NCBI GenBank assembly: GCA_000716465.1 | Contig: JNWL01000015.1 | Span: 1 to 64,000, forward strand | From: Streptomyces bikiniensis | GTDB taxonomy: Bacteria > Actinomycetota > Actinomycetes > Streptomycetales > Streptomycetaceae | Reading direction: 5' to 3' | Length of the DNA stretch: 64,000 bases | In this document: one piece after another, positions 43,615 through 51,483 of the stretch | How the letters are laid out: every line of letters begins with the position of its first letter | Numbering within the stretch: the first letter of the stretch is position 1 | Position numbers and translations under genes: made by a program | The notes under the pieces: generated by a model | Databases searched by the model: none | Seen by the model: only the letters and a program-made list of their open reading frames with translations | What the model was told of the DNA's origin: nothing

Positions 43615-44358
43615 ATGACCAAGCAGATGCGGATCCGTGTCGCGCGCCTCGCCGCCGGTGCGGTGATCGCTGCCGGCGCGTCTCTCACCGCGGCGGGTGC
43701 GGCCCAGGCCGTGGGAGCCTTCGGCCCCGAGCCGACCCCGAGTGAGACGTGCTTCCCCGGCGGTGCCGGTTGCGAGACCGAGCCGCCCGTGACGGAGCCT
43801 CCGGTCACCGAGCCGCCCGTGACGGAACCGCCCGTGACCCAGCCTCCGGTCACGGAGCCTCCGGTCACCGAGCCGCCCGTGACCCAGCCGCCCGTGACGG
43901 AACCGCCCGTGACCGAGCCTCCGGTCACCGAGCCGCCCGTGACGGAACCGCCCGTGACCCAGCCTCCGGTTACGGAGCCTCCGGTCATCGAGCCTCCGGT
44001 GACCCAGCCGCCCGCGACCAAGCCGCCCACCGGGCAGCCGACCGAGCCGGCCCCGGGTACGACCACCGAGCCCGGATCGACGGGTGTGCCCACAACGCCG
44101 GGCGGCGACTCCACCAACGGTGGTACCGCTGACTGCACCGTCGCCGTCGACGGCGTCGAGTGCGTCGACGGCAACAAGCCCGACACCAACAACGCCGGCT
44201 CGCAGCCCGTGCAGCAGGGGCAGGCCAAGGAGGAGCTCGCCGAGACCGGTGCGGCCGAGACCTCGTTCCTGATCATCGGCGCCGCGACCATGATCGCCGG
44301 CGGCATCGGCTTCCGCATGCTGCCGCGCCTCGTCGCCGGCGGCCGTACCGCCGCCTGA
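43615..44358 (+). CDS. LAETG-anchored surface protein with EPPVT repeats
   Basis: A 247-aa secreted protein. A signal peptide (1-32, ending AGAAQA) is followed by a Pro/Thr stalk of 16 five-residue units (EPPVT or QPPVT, residues about 56-135). A Thr/Gly-rich stretch contains two cysteines (CTVAVDGVEC). The C-terminal sorting signal is LAETG at 208-212, then a membrane segment and a basic tail. LAXTG motifs are used by class E sortases in Streptomyces to link proteins to peptidoglycan. The stalk probably spans the wall. There is no chaplin or enzyme domain, so the exposed function is unknown. Confidence 0.88.
   Translation: MTKQMRIRVARLAAGAVIAAGASLTAAGAAQAVGAFGPEPTPSETCFPGGAGCETEPPVTEPPVTEPPVTEPPVTQPPVTEPPVTEPPVTQPPVTEPPVTEPPVTEPPVTEPPVTQPPVTEPPVIEPPVTQPPATKPPTGQPTEPAPGTTTEPGSTGVPTTPGGDSTNGGTADCTVAVDGVECVDGNKPDTNNAGSQPVQQGQAKEELAETGAAETSFLIIGAATMIAGGIGFRMLPRLVAGGRTAA
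43780..44019 (+). repeat. 15-bp tandem repeat array coding EPPVT/QPPVT
   Basis: Sixteen in-frame 15-bp units code for the stalk of the surface protein. Glutamine replaces glutamate at units 5, 8, 13 and 16, and unit 14 is EPPVI. GAGCCGCCCGTGACG and GAGCCTCCGGTCACC codon variants alternate, which keeps neighbouring units from being identical. Confidence 0.95.
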
Positions 44359-44385
44359 CGGTTCCGCGCGTGAGCAGGGCATGAC

Positions 44386-44418
44386 GAAGGGCCGGGGAGG
44401 CTTCCTCCCCGGCCCTTC
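44386..44418. terminator. Bidirectional terminator after the surface protein gene
   Basis: GAAGGGCCGGGGAGG pairs with CTCCCCGGCCCTTC around a short loop. It lies between the converging surface protein and zinc-ribbon genes. Confidence 0.88.
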
Positions 44419-44455
44419 GGCGTACTCCGGCTCGTGTGGGCCGTCCCGGCGGCTC

Positions 44456-44638
44456 CTAGGCCGTACGGACCGCCGCGAGCAGGGCGATCGCCGCGAGCAG
44501 GGCGATCGCCAGCGTCAGCAGCATGGCGGGGGAAAGACCCTGGGGGGTCAGTCGCTCCCGGTTCGCGCGGCAGACGGGGCAGCGGCCCTCGGCGACCGGG
44601 GCCGCGCAGTTGGCGCACACCAGTCGGTCGTAGGTCAT
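44456..44638 (-). CDS. Small zinc-ribbon membrane protein
   Basis: A 60-aa protein. Two CxxC pairs near the N-terminus (CANC, CPVC) form a zinc ribbon, and a C-terminal membrane segment (AMLLTLAIALLAAIALLAAV) anchors it with the ribbon probably inside the cell. The ATG has GGAGGAGAG just upstream, a very strong ribosome site, which supports a real gene despite the size. The frame is open further up but with no start support. The function is unknown; it is divergent from ftsE. Confidence 0.8.
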   Translation of the reverse strand: MTYDRLVCANCAAPVAEGRCPVCRANRERLTPQGLSPAMLLTLAIALLAAIALLAAVRTA

Positions 44639-44871
44639 GCGCTCTCCTCCTCCCGCACTGGGGTACCCACCAGGGCAACGACCGGAGGCATCCGGACGTT
44701 CCCCTACCACTGTGCCAGCTCCGCGCCGTTTCGGCGCGCCCCGCCGGCCCATCGTGGTCCGCCCGGAAGGGCGAAAAGGATATACCGCGCAAGCCAGGAC
44801 CGCGACTGCGAGGGCCGTCCCCGGTCGCGTAAGGTCACGCACACCTACTCCCGGCCGACCGTGGTGCATCC

Positions 44872-45561
44872 GTGATCCGATTCGACAACGTCTCCAAGTC
44901 CTATCCGAAGCAGAACCGCCCCGCGCTCCGGGACGTCTCCCTGGAGGTCGAGAAGGGGGAGTTCGTCTTCCTCGTCGGTTCCTCCGGCTCCGGAAAGTCG
45001 ACTTTCCTGCGCCTGCTCCTCCGCGAGGAGCGCGCCAGCCAAGGCCAGGTGCACGTCCTCGGCAAGGACCTGGCCCGGCTGTCCAACTGGAAGGTGCCGC
45101 ACATGCGGCGCCAGCTGGGCACGGTCTTCCAGGACTTCCGCCTGCTGCCCAACAAGACCGTGGCCCAGAACGTGGCCTTCGCCCAGGAGGTCATCGGCAA
45201 GCCGCGCGGCGAGATCCGCAAGGCCGTGCCGCAGGTGCTCGACCTGGTCGGCCTCGGCGGCAAGGAGGACCGGATGCCGGGCGAGCTCTCCGGCGGTGAG
45301 CAGCAGCGCGTCGCCATCGCCCGCGCCTTCGTCAACCGCCCGATGCTGCTGATCGCCGACGAGCCCACCGGCAACCTCGACCCGCAGACCTCCGTCGGCA
45401 TCATGAAGCTGCTCGACCGCATCAACAGGACGGGAACCACCGTCGTCATGGCGACCCACGACCAGAACATCGTCGACCAGATGCGCAAGCGCGTCATCGA
45501 GCTGGAAAAGGGCCGCCTCGTCCGCGACCAGGCGCGCGGCGTCTACGGATACCAGCACTGA
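44872..45561 (+). CDS. ftsE: Cell division ATP-binding protein FtsE
   Basis: A 229-aa ABC ATPase with Walker [10 protein letters not shown], signature [14 protein letters not shown], Walker [13 protein letters not shown] and switch histidine in MATHD. With FtsX it forms an ABC-like complex that, in other bacteria, activates peptidoglycan hydrolases at the septum instead of transporting a substrate. GTG 44872 follows a short region with no strong ribosome site. ftsX follows 29 nt downstream. Confidence 0.97.
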   Translation: MIRFDNVSKSYPKQNRPALRDVSLEVEKGEFVFLVGSSGSGKSTFLRLLLREERASQGQVHVLGKDLARLSNWKVPHMRRQLGTVFQDFRLLPNKTVAQNVAFAQEVIGKPRGEIRKAVPQVLDLVGLGGKEDRMPGELSGGEQQRVAIARAFVNRPMLLIADEPTGNLDPQTSVGIMKLLDRINRTGTTVVMATHDQNIVDQMRKRVIELEKGRLVRDQARGVYGYQH

Positions 45562-45590
45562 GCCTGTAGCGAGTAGGAGAAAGCAGACCC

Positions 45591-46508
45591 ATGCGCGCTC
45601 AGTTCGTGCTCTCCGAGATCGGCGTCGGCCTCCGGCGCAATCTCACGATGACCTTCGCCGTCATCGTCTCCGTGGCCCTCTCGCTCGCCCTGTTCGGCGG
45701 CGCGCTGCTCATGCGCGAGCAGGTCAGCACGATGAAGGACTACTGGTACGACAAGGTCAACGTCTCCATCTACCTCTGCAACAAGGCCGACGCGGCCACG
45801 GCCGGCAAGTGCCCCAAGGGGGCGGTCACCGGTCAGCAGAAGGAGCAGATCCAGGCCGACCTGGAGAAGATGGACATCGTCGAGACCGTCCACTACGAGA
45901 CGTCCGACGAGGCCTACAAGCACTACAAGGAGCAGTACGGGGACACCGCCCTGGCCTCCGTGGTGACGCCGGACCAGATGCCCTCGTCGTTCCGGGTCAA
46001 GCTCAAGGACCCGGAGAAGTACCAGGTGGTCGCCACGGCCTTCGCCGGCCGGGACGGCGTCGAGTCGGTCCAGGACCAGCGGAACATCCTGCAGAACCTC
46101 TTCGACCTGATGAACGGCATGAACATCGCCGCGCTCGGCGTCATGGGCCTGATGCTGGTCATCGCGCTGATGCTGATCGTCAACACCGTGCGCGTCTCGG
46201 CCTTCAGCCGCCGCCGCGAGACGGGGATCATGCGGCTCGTCGGCGCGTCCAGCTTCTACATCCAGATGCCGTTCATCATGGAGGCCGCCTTCGCCGGACT
46301 CCTCGGCGGCGGCGTCGCCTGCGTCCTGCTGCTCGTCGGCCGGTACTTCCTGATCGACCACGGCATCGCGCTCGCCGACAAGGTCCAGCTGATCCAGTTC
46401 ATCGGCTGGGACGCCGTCTTCGCCAAGCTGCCGCTGGTGATCGCCATCGGACTCCTGATGCCCGCCCTGGCGGCTCTCGTCGCGCTGCGCAAGTACCTGA
46501 AGGTGTGA
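45591..46508 (+). CDS. ftsX: Cell division protein FtsX
   Basis: A 305-aa membrane protein. One N-terminal membrane segment (LTMTFAVIVSVALSLALFGGALLM) precedes an extracytoplasmic domain of about 120 residues, then three more membrane segments of the FtsX/MacB fold (ALGVMGLMLVIALMLIV..., and RRRETGIMRLVGAS in the coupling loop). The outer domain should contact a NlpC/P60-type hydrolase, as RipC does in mycobacteria. Its position directly after ftsE is canonical. Confidence 0.97.
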   Translation: MRAQFVLSEIGVGLRRNLTMTFAVIVSVALSLALFGGALLMREQVSTMKDYWYDKVNVSIYLCNKADAATAGKCPKGAVTGQQKEQIQADLEKMDIVETVHYETSDEAYKHYKEQYGDTALASVVTPDQMPSSFRVKLKDPEKYQVVATAFAGRDGVESVQDQRNILQNLFDLMNGMNIAALGVMGLMLVIALMLIVNTVRVSAFSRRRETGIMRLVGASSFYIQMPFIMEAAFAGLLGGGVACVLLLVGRYFLIDHGIALADKVQLIQFIGWDAVFAKLPLVIAIGLLMPALAALVALRKYLKV

Positions 46509-46573
46509 GAAGAGACCCCCGCCGGTGGATGGCGTCGTACGGCCAAAGCCCGTGCGGCGCCATCGCCTTGTCC

Positions 46574-46579
46574 TAGAGT
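46574..46579 (+). promoter_or_regulatory. -10 box for a probable leaderless S41 protease mRNA
   Basis: TAGAGT ends 7 nt before the ATG at 46587, with no ribosome site between. Confidence 0.5.
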
Positions 46580-46586
46580 GGGCGAC

Positions 46587-47774
46587 ATGCCGGACGGCAC
46601 CGACCTTCTCTGTACCCGGCCCCGCGGAGTGCTCCGCGGGGCCGTTCTGACGTTGGTCTTCACCGGCGTCCTCGCCACCGCCGCCGCCACGGGCTCGCTG
46701 CCCCGGCAGGAGCCGGCGGCCGAGCGGGCCGGGGCGCCCCCGGGCGCGGAGCGGGAGCCCCGGGACCGCGCGCCCGTCGACAGCGCCGCCCTCAACCGCG
46801 CCGCCGCCGCGGCCATGGCCGACGGCAAGTCGGGCAAGAAGGCCGCCGAGGAGTTCGTCAGCCGCAGCGGCGACCGCTGGGGCGCGGTGTACGACAAGCG
46901 GGAGTACGAGGAGTTCGAGCAGGCCCTCGACGGCGCCTACACGGGCGTCGGGCTCTCCGCGGGCCGGTCCGGCGGCGACCGGGTCCGGGTGACCCGGGTC
47001 CAGGCCGGCGGCCCCGCCGCCCGGGCCGGGCTCCGCGCCGGCGACCGGCTCGTCTCCGTCGACGGGCGCCCGGTCGACGGGCTCTCCGTCTCCGAGGTCG
47101 TCGCCCTGCTGCGCGGCGACGGGATGCCGGGCTCGTCCGTCGCCCTGCGGGTCGAGCGCGGTCGCGCCGCCTGGACGCAGACCCTGCGCCGGGCCCGGCT
47201 CGCGACGGACCCGGTGACCGTCCGCCGCCTCGACGACGGGGCCGTGCTGATCCGGGTCGAGGCCTTCACCAAGGGCGTCGGCACGCGCGTGCGGGACGCG
47301 GTGCGGAAGGCCCCGGCCGGCGCCGGCGTCCTCCTCGACCTGCGGGGCAACTCGGGCGGCCTGGTCGCGGAGGCCGCCACCGCCGCCTCCGCCTTCCTGG
47401 ACGGCGGGCTCGTCGCCACGTACGACGTGGAGGGCGAGGAGCGGGCCGTGTACGCGGAGGGCGGCGGCGACACCGAGCGGCCCCTGGTGGCACTGGTCGA
47501 CGGGGGCACGATGAGCGCGGCCGAGCTGCTCACCGGCGCCCTCCAGGACCGGGGCCGGGCCGTCACGGTCGGCTCCCGGACCTTCGGCAAGGGCGCGGTC
47601 CAGATGCCGAGCACCCTGCCCGACGGCTCGGTCGCCGAGCTGACCGTCGGCCACTACCGCACCCCCGCCGGGCACGCCGTCGACGGGCGCGGCATCACCC
47701 CGGACCTGCCGGCGGGGGAGCGGGCCGAGGAGCGGGCGAGAACGGTATTGAGTGGCCTCGGAGGGGGCTCGTAG
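46587..47774 (+). CDS. S41-family C-terminal processing peptidase
   Basis: A 395-aa secreted or membrane-anchored protease. An N-terminal hydrophobic segment (GAVLTLVFTGVLATAAATGSL) is followed by an Ala/Arg-rich region, a PDZ domain (about 110-185: GVGLSAGRSGGDRVRVTRVQAGGPAARAGLRAGDRLVSVDG), and the S41 catalytic core. Nucleophile S310 is in GGTMSAAELL and general base K335 is in RTFGKGAVQ. CtpA-type enzymes trim envelope proteins. Context with ftsEX and smpB suggests envelope or quality-control duty. A GTG three codons upstream is an alternative start. Confidence 0.92.
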   Translation: MPDGTDLLCTRPRGVLRGAVLTLVFTGVLATAAATGSLPRQEPAAERAGAPPGAEREPRDRAPVDSAALNRAAAAAMADGKSGKKAAEEFVSRSGDRWGAVYDKREYEEFEQALDGAYTGVGLSAGRSGGDRVRVTRVQAGGPAARAGLRAGDRLVSVDGRPVDGLSVSEVVALLRGDGMPGSSVALRVERGRAAWTQTLRRARLATDPVTVRRLDDGAVLIRVEAFTKGVGTRVRDAVRKAPAGAGVLLDLRGNSGGLVAEAATAASAFLDGGLVATYDVEGEERAVYAEGGGDTERPLVALVDGGTMSAAELLTGALQDRGRAVTVGSRTFGKGAVQMPSTLPDGSVAELTVGHYRTPAGHAVDGRGITPDLPAGERAEERARTVLSGLGGGS

Positions 47775-47793
47775 TGCGAAAATGACCGCACTA
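47772..47793 (+). promoter_or_regulatory. Inverted repeat spanning the protease stop and the smpB start
   Basis: TAGTGCG (47772-47778) and CGCACTA (47787-47793) are perfect 7-bp arms around AAAATGAC. The left arm contains the TAG stop of the protease gene and the right arm ends in the A of the smpB ATG. In RNA it would fold over the smpB start region; in DNA it could be an operator. Confidence 0.55.
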
Positions 47794-48332
47794 TGGCAAA
47801 GGGACTCGTGAACGTGCAGGGCAAGCCTGCCAAGAAGAACCAGGACAAGGCGCCGGAGCGCAAGCTCGTCGCGCAGAACAAGAAGGCGCGGCACGACTAC
47901 CTCGTCATCGACACCTACGAGTGCGGTGTGGTGCTCATGGGCACCGAGGTGAAGTCGCTGCGCATGGGGCGGGCCTCGCTGGTCGACGGCTTCGTCCAGA
48001 TCGACGGGGGCGAGGCGTGGCTGCACAACGTCCACGTCCCGGAGTACATGCAGGGCAGCTGGACCAACCACTCGGCCAAGCGGAAGCGGAAGCTGCTGCT
48101 GCACCGGGAGCAGATCGACAAGCTGGAGGCGAAGTCGCAGGAGACGGGTCACACGATCGTGCCCCTCGCGCTGTACTTCCTGAACGGCCGGGTCAAGGTC
48201 GAGATCGCCCTCGCCAAGGGCAAGAAGGAGTACGACAAGCGCCAGACCCTGCGCGAGAAGCAGGACACGCGCGAGACGAACCGCGCCATCGCGGCGGCCA
48301 AGCGGCGCCAGCGCGCGGGCCAGTCCCTCTAG
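47793..48332 (+). CDS. smpB: SsrA-binding protein SmpB
   Basis: A 179-aa tmRNA partner, slightly longer than usual because of a Lys-rich N-terminus. The core starts [32 protein letters not shown] and includes [13 protein letters not shown], followed by the basic C-terminal tail ([20 protein letters not shown]) that enters the mRNA channel. It delivers tmRNA to stalled ribosomes. The ssrA gene lies 102 nt downstream, so both parts of the system are together. There is no normal ribosome site, and the start sits at the edge of a hairpin. Confidence 0.97.
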   Translation: MAKGLVNVQGKPAKKNQDKAPERKLVAQNKKARHDYLVIDTYECGVVLMGTEVKSLRMGRASLVDGFVQIDGGEAWLHNVHVPEYMQGSWTNHSAKRKRKLLLHREQIDKLEAKSQETGHTIVPLALYFLNGRVKVEIALAKGKKEYDKRQTLREKQDTRETNRAIAAAKRRQRAGQSL

Positions 48333-48434
48333 CCGGCGACCCGGCCCCCGGGAATACGCTGGCGACGGCCGCCGTTGGTCACGTACGATGGGGCACGCAC
48401 CCCACGGCGGGTGCGACCTTTGAAAAATCAACAT

Positions 48435-48825
48435 GGGGATGATCGGTTTCGACAGCGGATACCGATGCAGAGGAAGCGTGTCGAGGAAGCGGCAATGATC
48501 TCGTAAACCATATGTCGCAACCAATAATCGCCAACTCCAAGAGCGATAACTCCCGCTTCGCCCTCGCTGCCTAATTCTTAGGTAACGAACAGAAGCCTCT
48601 GTGAGGAGCGTCAGCCCGGGGATGGTCCCGACCCGGATCCTGGCGTCATCTAGGGATCTAAACCTCCAGCCCCGGTCACGGGGGTTGGAGGGAAACCAAA
48701 CAGTGACTGAGCCCGTCGGAGACTTGTCCGCGTGATCTCCGGGGCCGAGAAACTCGTAGCGGACTGCACACGGAGAAGCTCTGCTTCCGTACCGTTGGAC
48801 GCGGGTTCGATTCCCGCCATCTCCA
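48435..48825 (+). ncRNA. ssrA: Transfer-messenger RNA (SsrA)
   Basis: A 391-nt one-piece tmRNA. The acceptor stem pairs GGGGATG (48435) with CATCTCC (48818-48824), with discriminator A48825; CCA is not encoded. The T-arm GGGTTCGATTCCC and the 5' GATCGGTTTCGACAG signature are present. The tag frame is 48530-48574, resuming at GCC and coding ANSKSDNSRFALAA before TAA, with the hydrophobic ALAA end recognised by ClpXP-type proteases. Together with SmpB it rescues stalled ribosomes and tags the products for degradation. A TACGAT near 48388 is a possible -10 box, implying a processed 5' leader. Confidence 0.97.
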
Positions 48826-48854
48826 CTCATCCCATGTGGGCGCAGGCCCGGTGG

Positions 48855-50135
48855 TCACCATGACCGCCGGGCCTTCGTCATGCCCGCGGCCGCGCACAGG
48901 GCCAGCGCCGTGGCCGCCGCCGTGAGCGGGAGCAGGAAGCCGAACGCCGGGAACGGGGCGTGGTCGGCGGCCCAGCCGCCGGACGCCGAGCCGGTCGCGA
49001 TCCCCGCGAGGAGGGCGGTCACGGCCAGGGTCATGCCCTCGTTGAGCTGGGCCGGGGGCGTGAGACGCTGGACCAGGCCCATGCCCGTCACCATCGTCGG
49101 GGCCGTCGCCATGCCCGCCACGAGCAGGCCGGCGGCCAGGGCGAGCAGCGAACCGGCCGAGGCGGCGAGCAGCGGCAGCGCCATCAGGACCGTCATCGCC
49201 GCCAGGCAGGTGCGCAGGCGCGCCGTGCGGCGGACCCGGCCGTAGAGCAGGCCCGCGGCGCAGGAGCCCGCCGCCTGGAGGGCGAGGACCGGTCCGGCGA
49301 CGGGCCCGTCCACGTACGCCAGGGTCACCACCTCCATGGAACCGAAGACCGCCCCCGTGGCCAGGAAGACCGTGAGCAGCGGGACCATGCCGGGCGCGCG
49401 CAGCGGCGAGCCCGCCGGGGTGCGCGGGGCGACCGGCGGCTCGGTGGACCGCTGGGCGGCGAAGAGGAGCGTCCCGCCGAGGAAGAGGGCCGCCGCGGCG
49501 AGCGTGCCCGCCTGCGGGAAGAGCGCCGAGCAGAGGACGGCGGCGAGCACCGGGCCCAGCATGAAGCAGAGCTCGTCGGCGGCCTGCTCGAAGGAGTTCG
49601 CGGTGTGCAGCGCGCCCGGGTCGTCCCGCAGGAGGTGCGCCCAGCGGGCCCGGGACATGCCGCCCGTGTTCGGGGAGGTGGCGGTGAGGGCGACCGTCGC
49701 GAAGAGCGCCCAGACCGGGGCCCGTTCGTGGACGCACAGGGCCAGGACCAGATGGCCCAGGGTGGCGTACGCGGCGGCCGGGACCGCGATCCGGGCCTGG
49801 CCGTGGCGGTCGACCAGCCGGGCGATCAGGGGCGCGGTGACGGAGCCGACGGCGAGTCCGGTGGCGGTGACCGCGCCGGCCAGGGCGTAGGAGCCGTACA
49901 CCGACGCGATCATGATCACGGCGCTGACGCCGAACATGCCCGCGGGCAGCCGGGCGATCAGCCCCCAGGCGGCGAAGGCGCGGGCGCCGGGGCGGGTGAG
50001 GAGGCGGCGGTAGGGGGAGCGGGACGGTTCGGGGCGCCGGTCGCTCCTCCCAAGGGAGGGGGAAGGGGAGGGGGCGTCGTAGCGTGGTGCGAGCGCGGGG
50101 CCCGCGGGGGTCAGGGCGAGGTCCGGTTGCGGCAT
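48855..50135 (-). CDS. MFS transporter
   Basis: A 426-aa major facilitator protein with about 12 membrane segments after a ~45-residue cytoplasmic N-terminus. The motif A-like loop is APLIARLVDRHGQARI, and the middle loop separates two six-helix halves. It is probably an efflux permease; the substrate is unknown. It is transcribed divergently from a LysR regulator gene, with a palindromic LysR-type site between them, so it is the likely LysR target. Its stop lies 30 nt after ssrA. Confidence 0.88.
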   Translation of the reverse strand: MPQPDLALTPAGPALAPRYDAPSPSPSLGRSDRRPEPSRSPYRRLLTRPGARAFAAWGLIARLPAGMFGVSAVIMIASVYGSYALAGAVTATGLAVGSVTAPLIARLVDRHGQARIAVPAAAYATLGHLVLALCVHERAPVWALFATVALTATSPNTGGMSRARWAHLLRDDPGALHTANSFEQAADELCFMLGPVLAAVLCSALFPQAGTLAAAALFLGGTLLFAAQRSTEPPVAPRTPAGSPLRAPGMVPLLTVFLATGAVFGSMEVVTLAYVDGPVAGPVLALQAAGSCAAGLLYGRVRRTARLRTCLAAMTVLMALPLLAASAGSLLALAAGLLVAGMATAPTMVTGMGLVQRLTPPAQLNEGMTLAVTALLAGIATGSASGGWAADHAPFPAFGFLLPLTAAATALALCAAAGMTKARRSW

Positions 50136-50188
50136 GGATCAAGGTTCGGGCGCGCGGCCCCGCCCGGTCCAACACCTGATCGGTGGCC

Positions 50189-50212
50189 ATTCACGCACCC
50201 GTGTTGTTGAAT
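50189..50212. promoter_or_regulatory. LysR-type operator between MFS and lysR genes
   Basis: ATTCA (50189-50193) and TGAAT (50208-50212) form a perfect inverted repeat, with an inner CACG/CGTG pair, in an 83-nt divergent interval. It fits the T-N11-A style of LysR binding sites. TTGAAT (50207-50212) may also be the lysR -10 box, 6 nt before GTG 50219, consistent with autorepression. Confidence 0.55.
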
Positions 50213-50218
50213 GCGGCG

Positions 50219-51187
50219 GTGCCCCCCTCGTACGACACCGACCCCCGCCTCCTGCGCGCCTTCACCGCCGTCGCCGAGGAGCTGCACTTCACCCGCGCCG
50301 CCGCCCGGCTCTACGTCGCTCAGCAGGCCCTCAGCCGGGACGTCCGGCGCCTGGAGCGCGAGCTGGGCGCCGAGCTGTTCGTCCGGACCACCCGGCAGGT
50401 CTCCCTCACCCCCGACGGCGAGCGCCTGCTGCCGTACGCGCGCCGCGTGCTCGCCGCCCACGACGAGCTGCGCGAGGCCTTCCGGGCCGCGGCCCGGCCC
50501 CTCCTGGTCGACCTCAACAGCCCCGGCCTCGCCCACGAGCGCGTCCTGCGCCGGGCCCGCGAACTCGCCCCCGACCTCGAACTGATGGCCCGCTACGAGA
50601 GCGGCCTCACCGGCGCCGCGCGCGCCGTCCTCGCCGGGCACCTCGACACCTCCTTCGGCCGCTACGGCGGCCTCGCGGCCGACCTGAGGGCGGGGCTCGG
50701 CTCCCAGTTCGTGCGGTACGAGCCGATGGCCGTGATCCTGCCCGAGGACCACCCGCTCGCCGACCTCCCCGAAGTGCCGCTCGCCGCACTCGCCGGGGAG
50801 CGGATCTACGCCGGGGCCGGGAACGAGCGCACCCCCGAGTGGACCGACCTCGCCGCCCGGCTCTTCGCCGGCCGCGGCATCGAGCTCTCCCCGCCGGCCC
50901 CGCTCGCGGTCGGCAAGGAGGAGTTCCGCCGGATCATGGCCAAGCACCGGCACCCGGTCCTGGCCGTCGTCGAGTTCCCGCCCATGCCCGGCTGCGTCCT
51001 GCGGCCGCTGGTCGATCCCGTGCCCCTGTCGCCCGTGAGCCTGGTGTGGCGCAAGGGGCTCCGCCATCCCGGCCTGGACGCCCTGCGGGCCGCCGCCGCC
51101 GAGATCGGCGCCCGGGAGGGCTGGCTCGTCCGCCCGCCGGACTCCTGGCTGCCGGAGGACGAGCCGGGGCTGCCCGTACGGCCGTAG
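50219..51187 (+). CDS. LysR-family transcriptional regulator
   Basis: A 322-aa regulator. The N-terminal helix-turn-helix (about 8-66: LLRAFTAVAEELHFTRAAARLYVAQQALSRDVRRLERELG) is followed by a LysR substrate-binding domain. It probably controls the divergent MFS gene in response to an unknown effector. GTG 50219 is preferred because a probable operator overlaps the region upstream; an earlier GTG at 50183 would add 12 residues. The last codons and stop codon are repeated several times in the 3' flank. Confidence 0.9.
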   Translation: MPPSYDTDPRLLRAFTAVAEELHFTRAAARLYVAQQALSRDVRRLERELGAELFVRTTRQVSLTPDGERLLPYARRVLAAHDELREAFRAAARPLLVDLNSPGLAHERVLRRARELAPDLELMARYESGLTGAARAVLAGHLDTSFGRYGGLAADLRAGLGSQFVRYEPMAVILPEDHPLADLPEVPLAALAGERIYAGAGNERTPEWTDLAARLFAGRGIELSPPAPLAVGKEEFRRIMAKHRHPVLAVVEFPPMPGCVLRPLVDPVPLSPVSLVWRKGLRHPGLDALRAAAAEIGAREGWLVRPPDSWLPEDEPGLPVRP

Positions 51188-51287
51188 GGAGGGTCGGGGG
51201 TCCATACGGCCGTAGGGAGGGGCGGGGGCCCGTACGGCCGCAGGGAGGGACGGGGCCCGTACGGCCGCAGGGAGGGTCAGGGGCCGC
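51178..51287 (+). repeat. 27-28 bp tandem repeat, four copies, across the lysR stop codon
   Basis: TACGGCCGTAGGGAGGG or its variant TACGGCCGCAGGGAGGG begins at about 51178, 51205, 51232 and 51260. The first copy contains the last codons and TAG of lysR; the second also keeps TAG, whereas the last two carry CAG there. Confidence 0.92.
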
Positions 51288-51483
51288 CCGGGCCCGCTCA
51301 CGGCAACCGCGCCCCCGCCCCACGGCGGCCGCCCCCGCTCACAGCAACCCCGCCCCCAGGGTGAGAGCAAGGTTCCGTCGCCGTCACCTCGCGGCACCGG
51401 ACTGAAACGCGGCCTCCCTAGCGTCGTTCGCAGGAGGACCGGGGCTGTGGACGCCCCAGGACCCGACCCCGCGGAGGTGCGAC

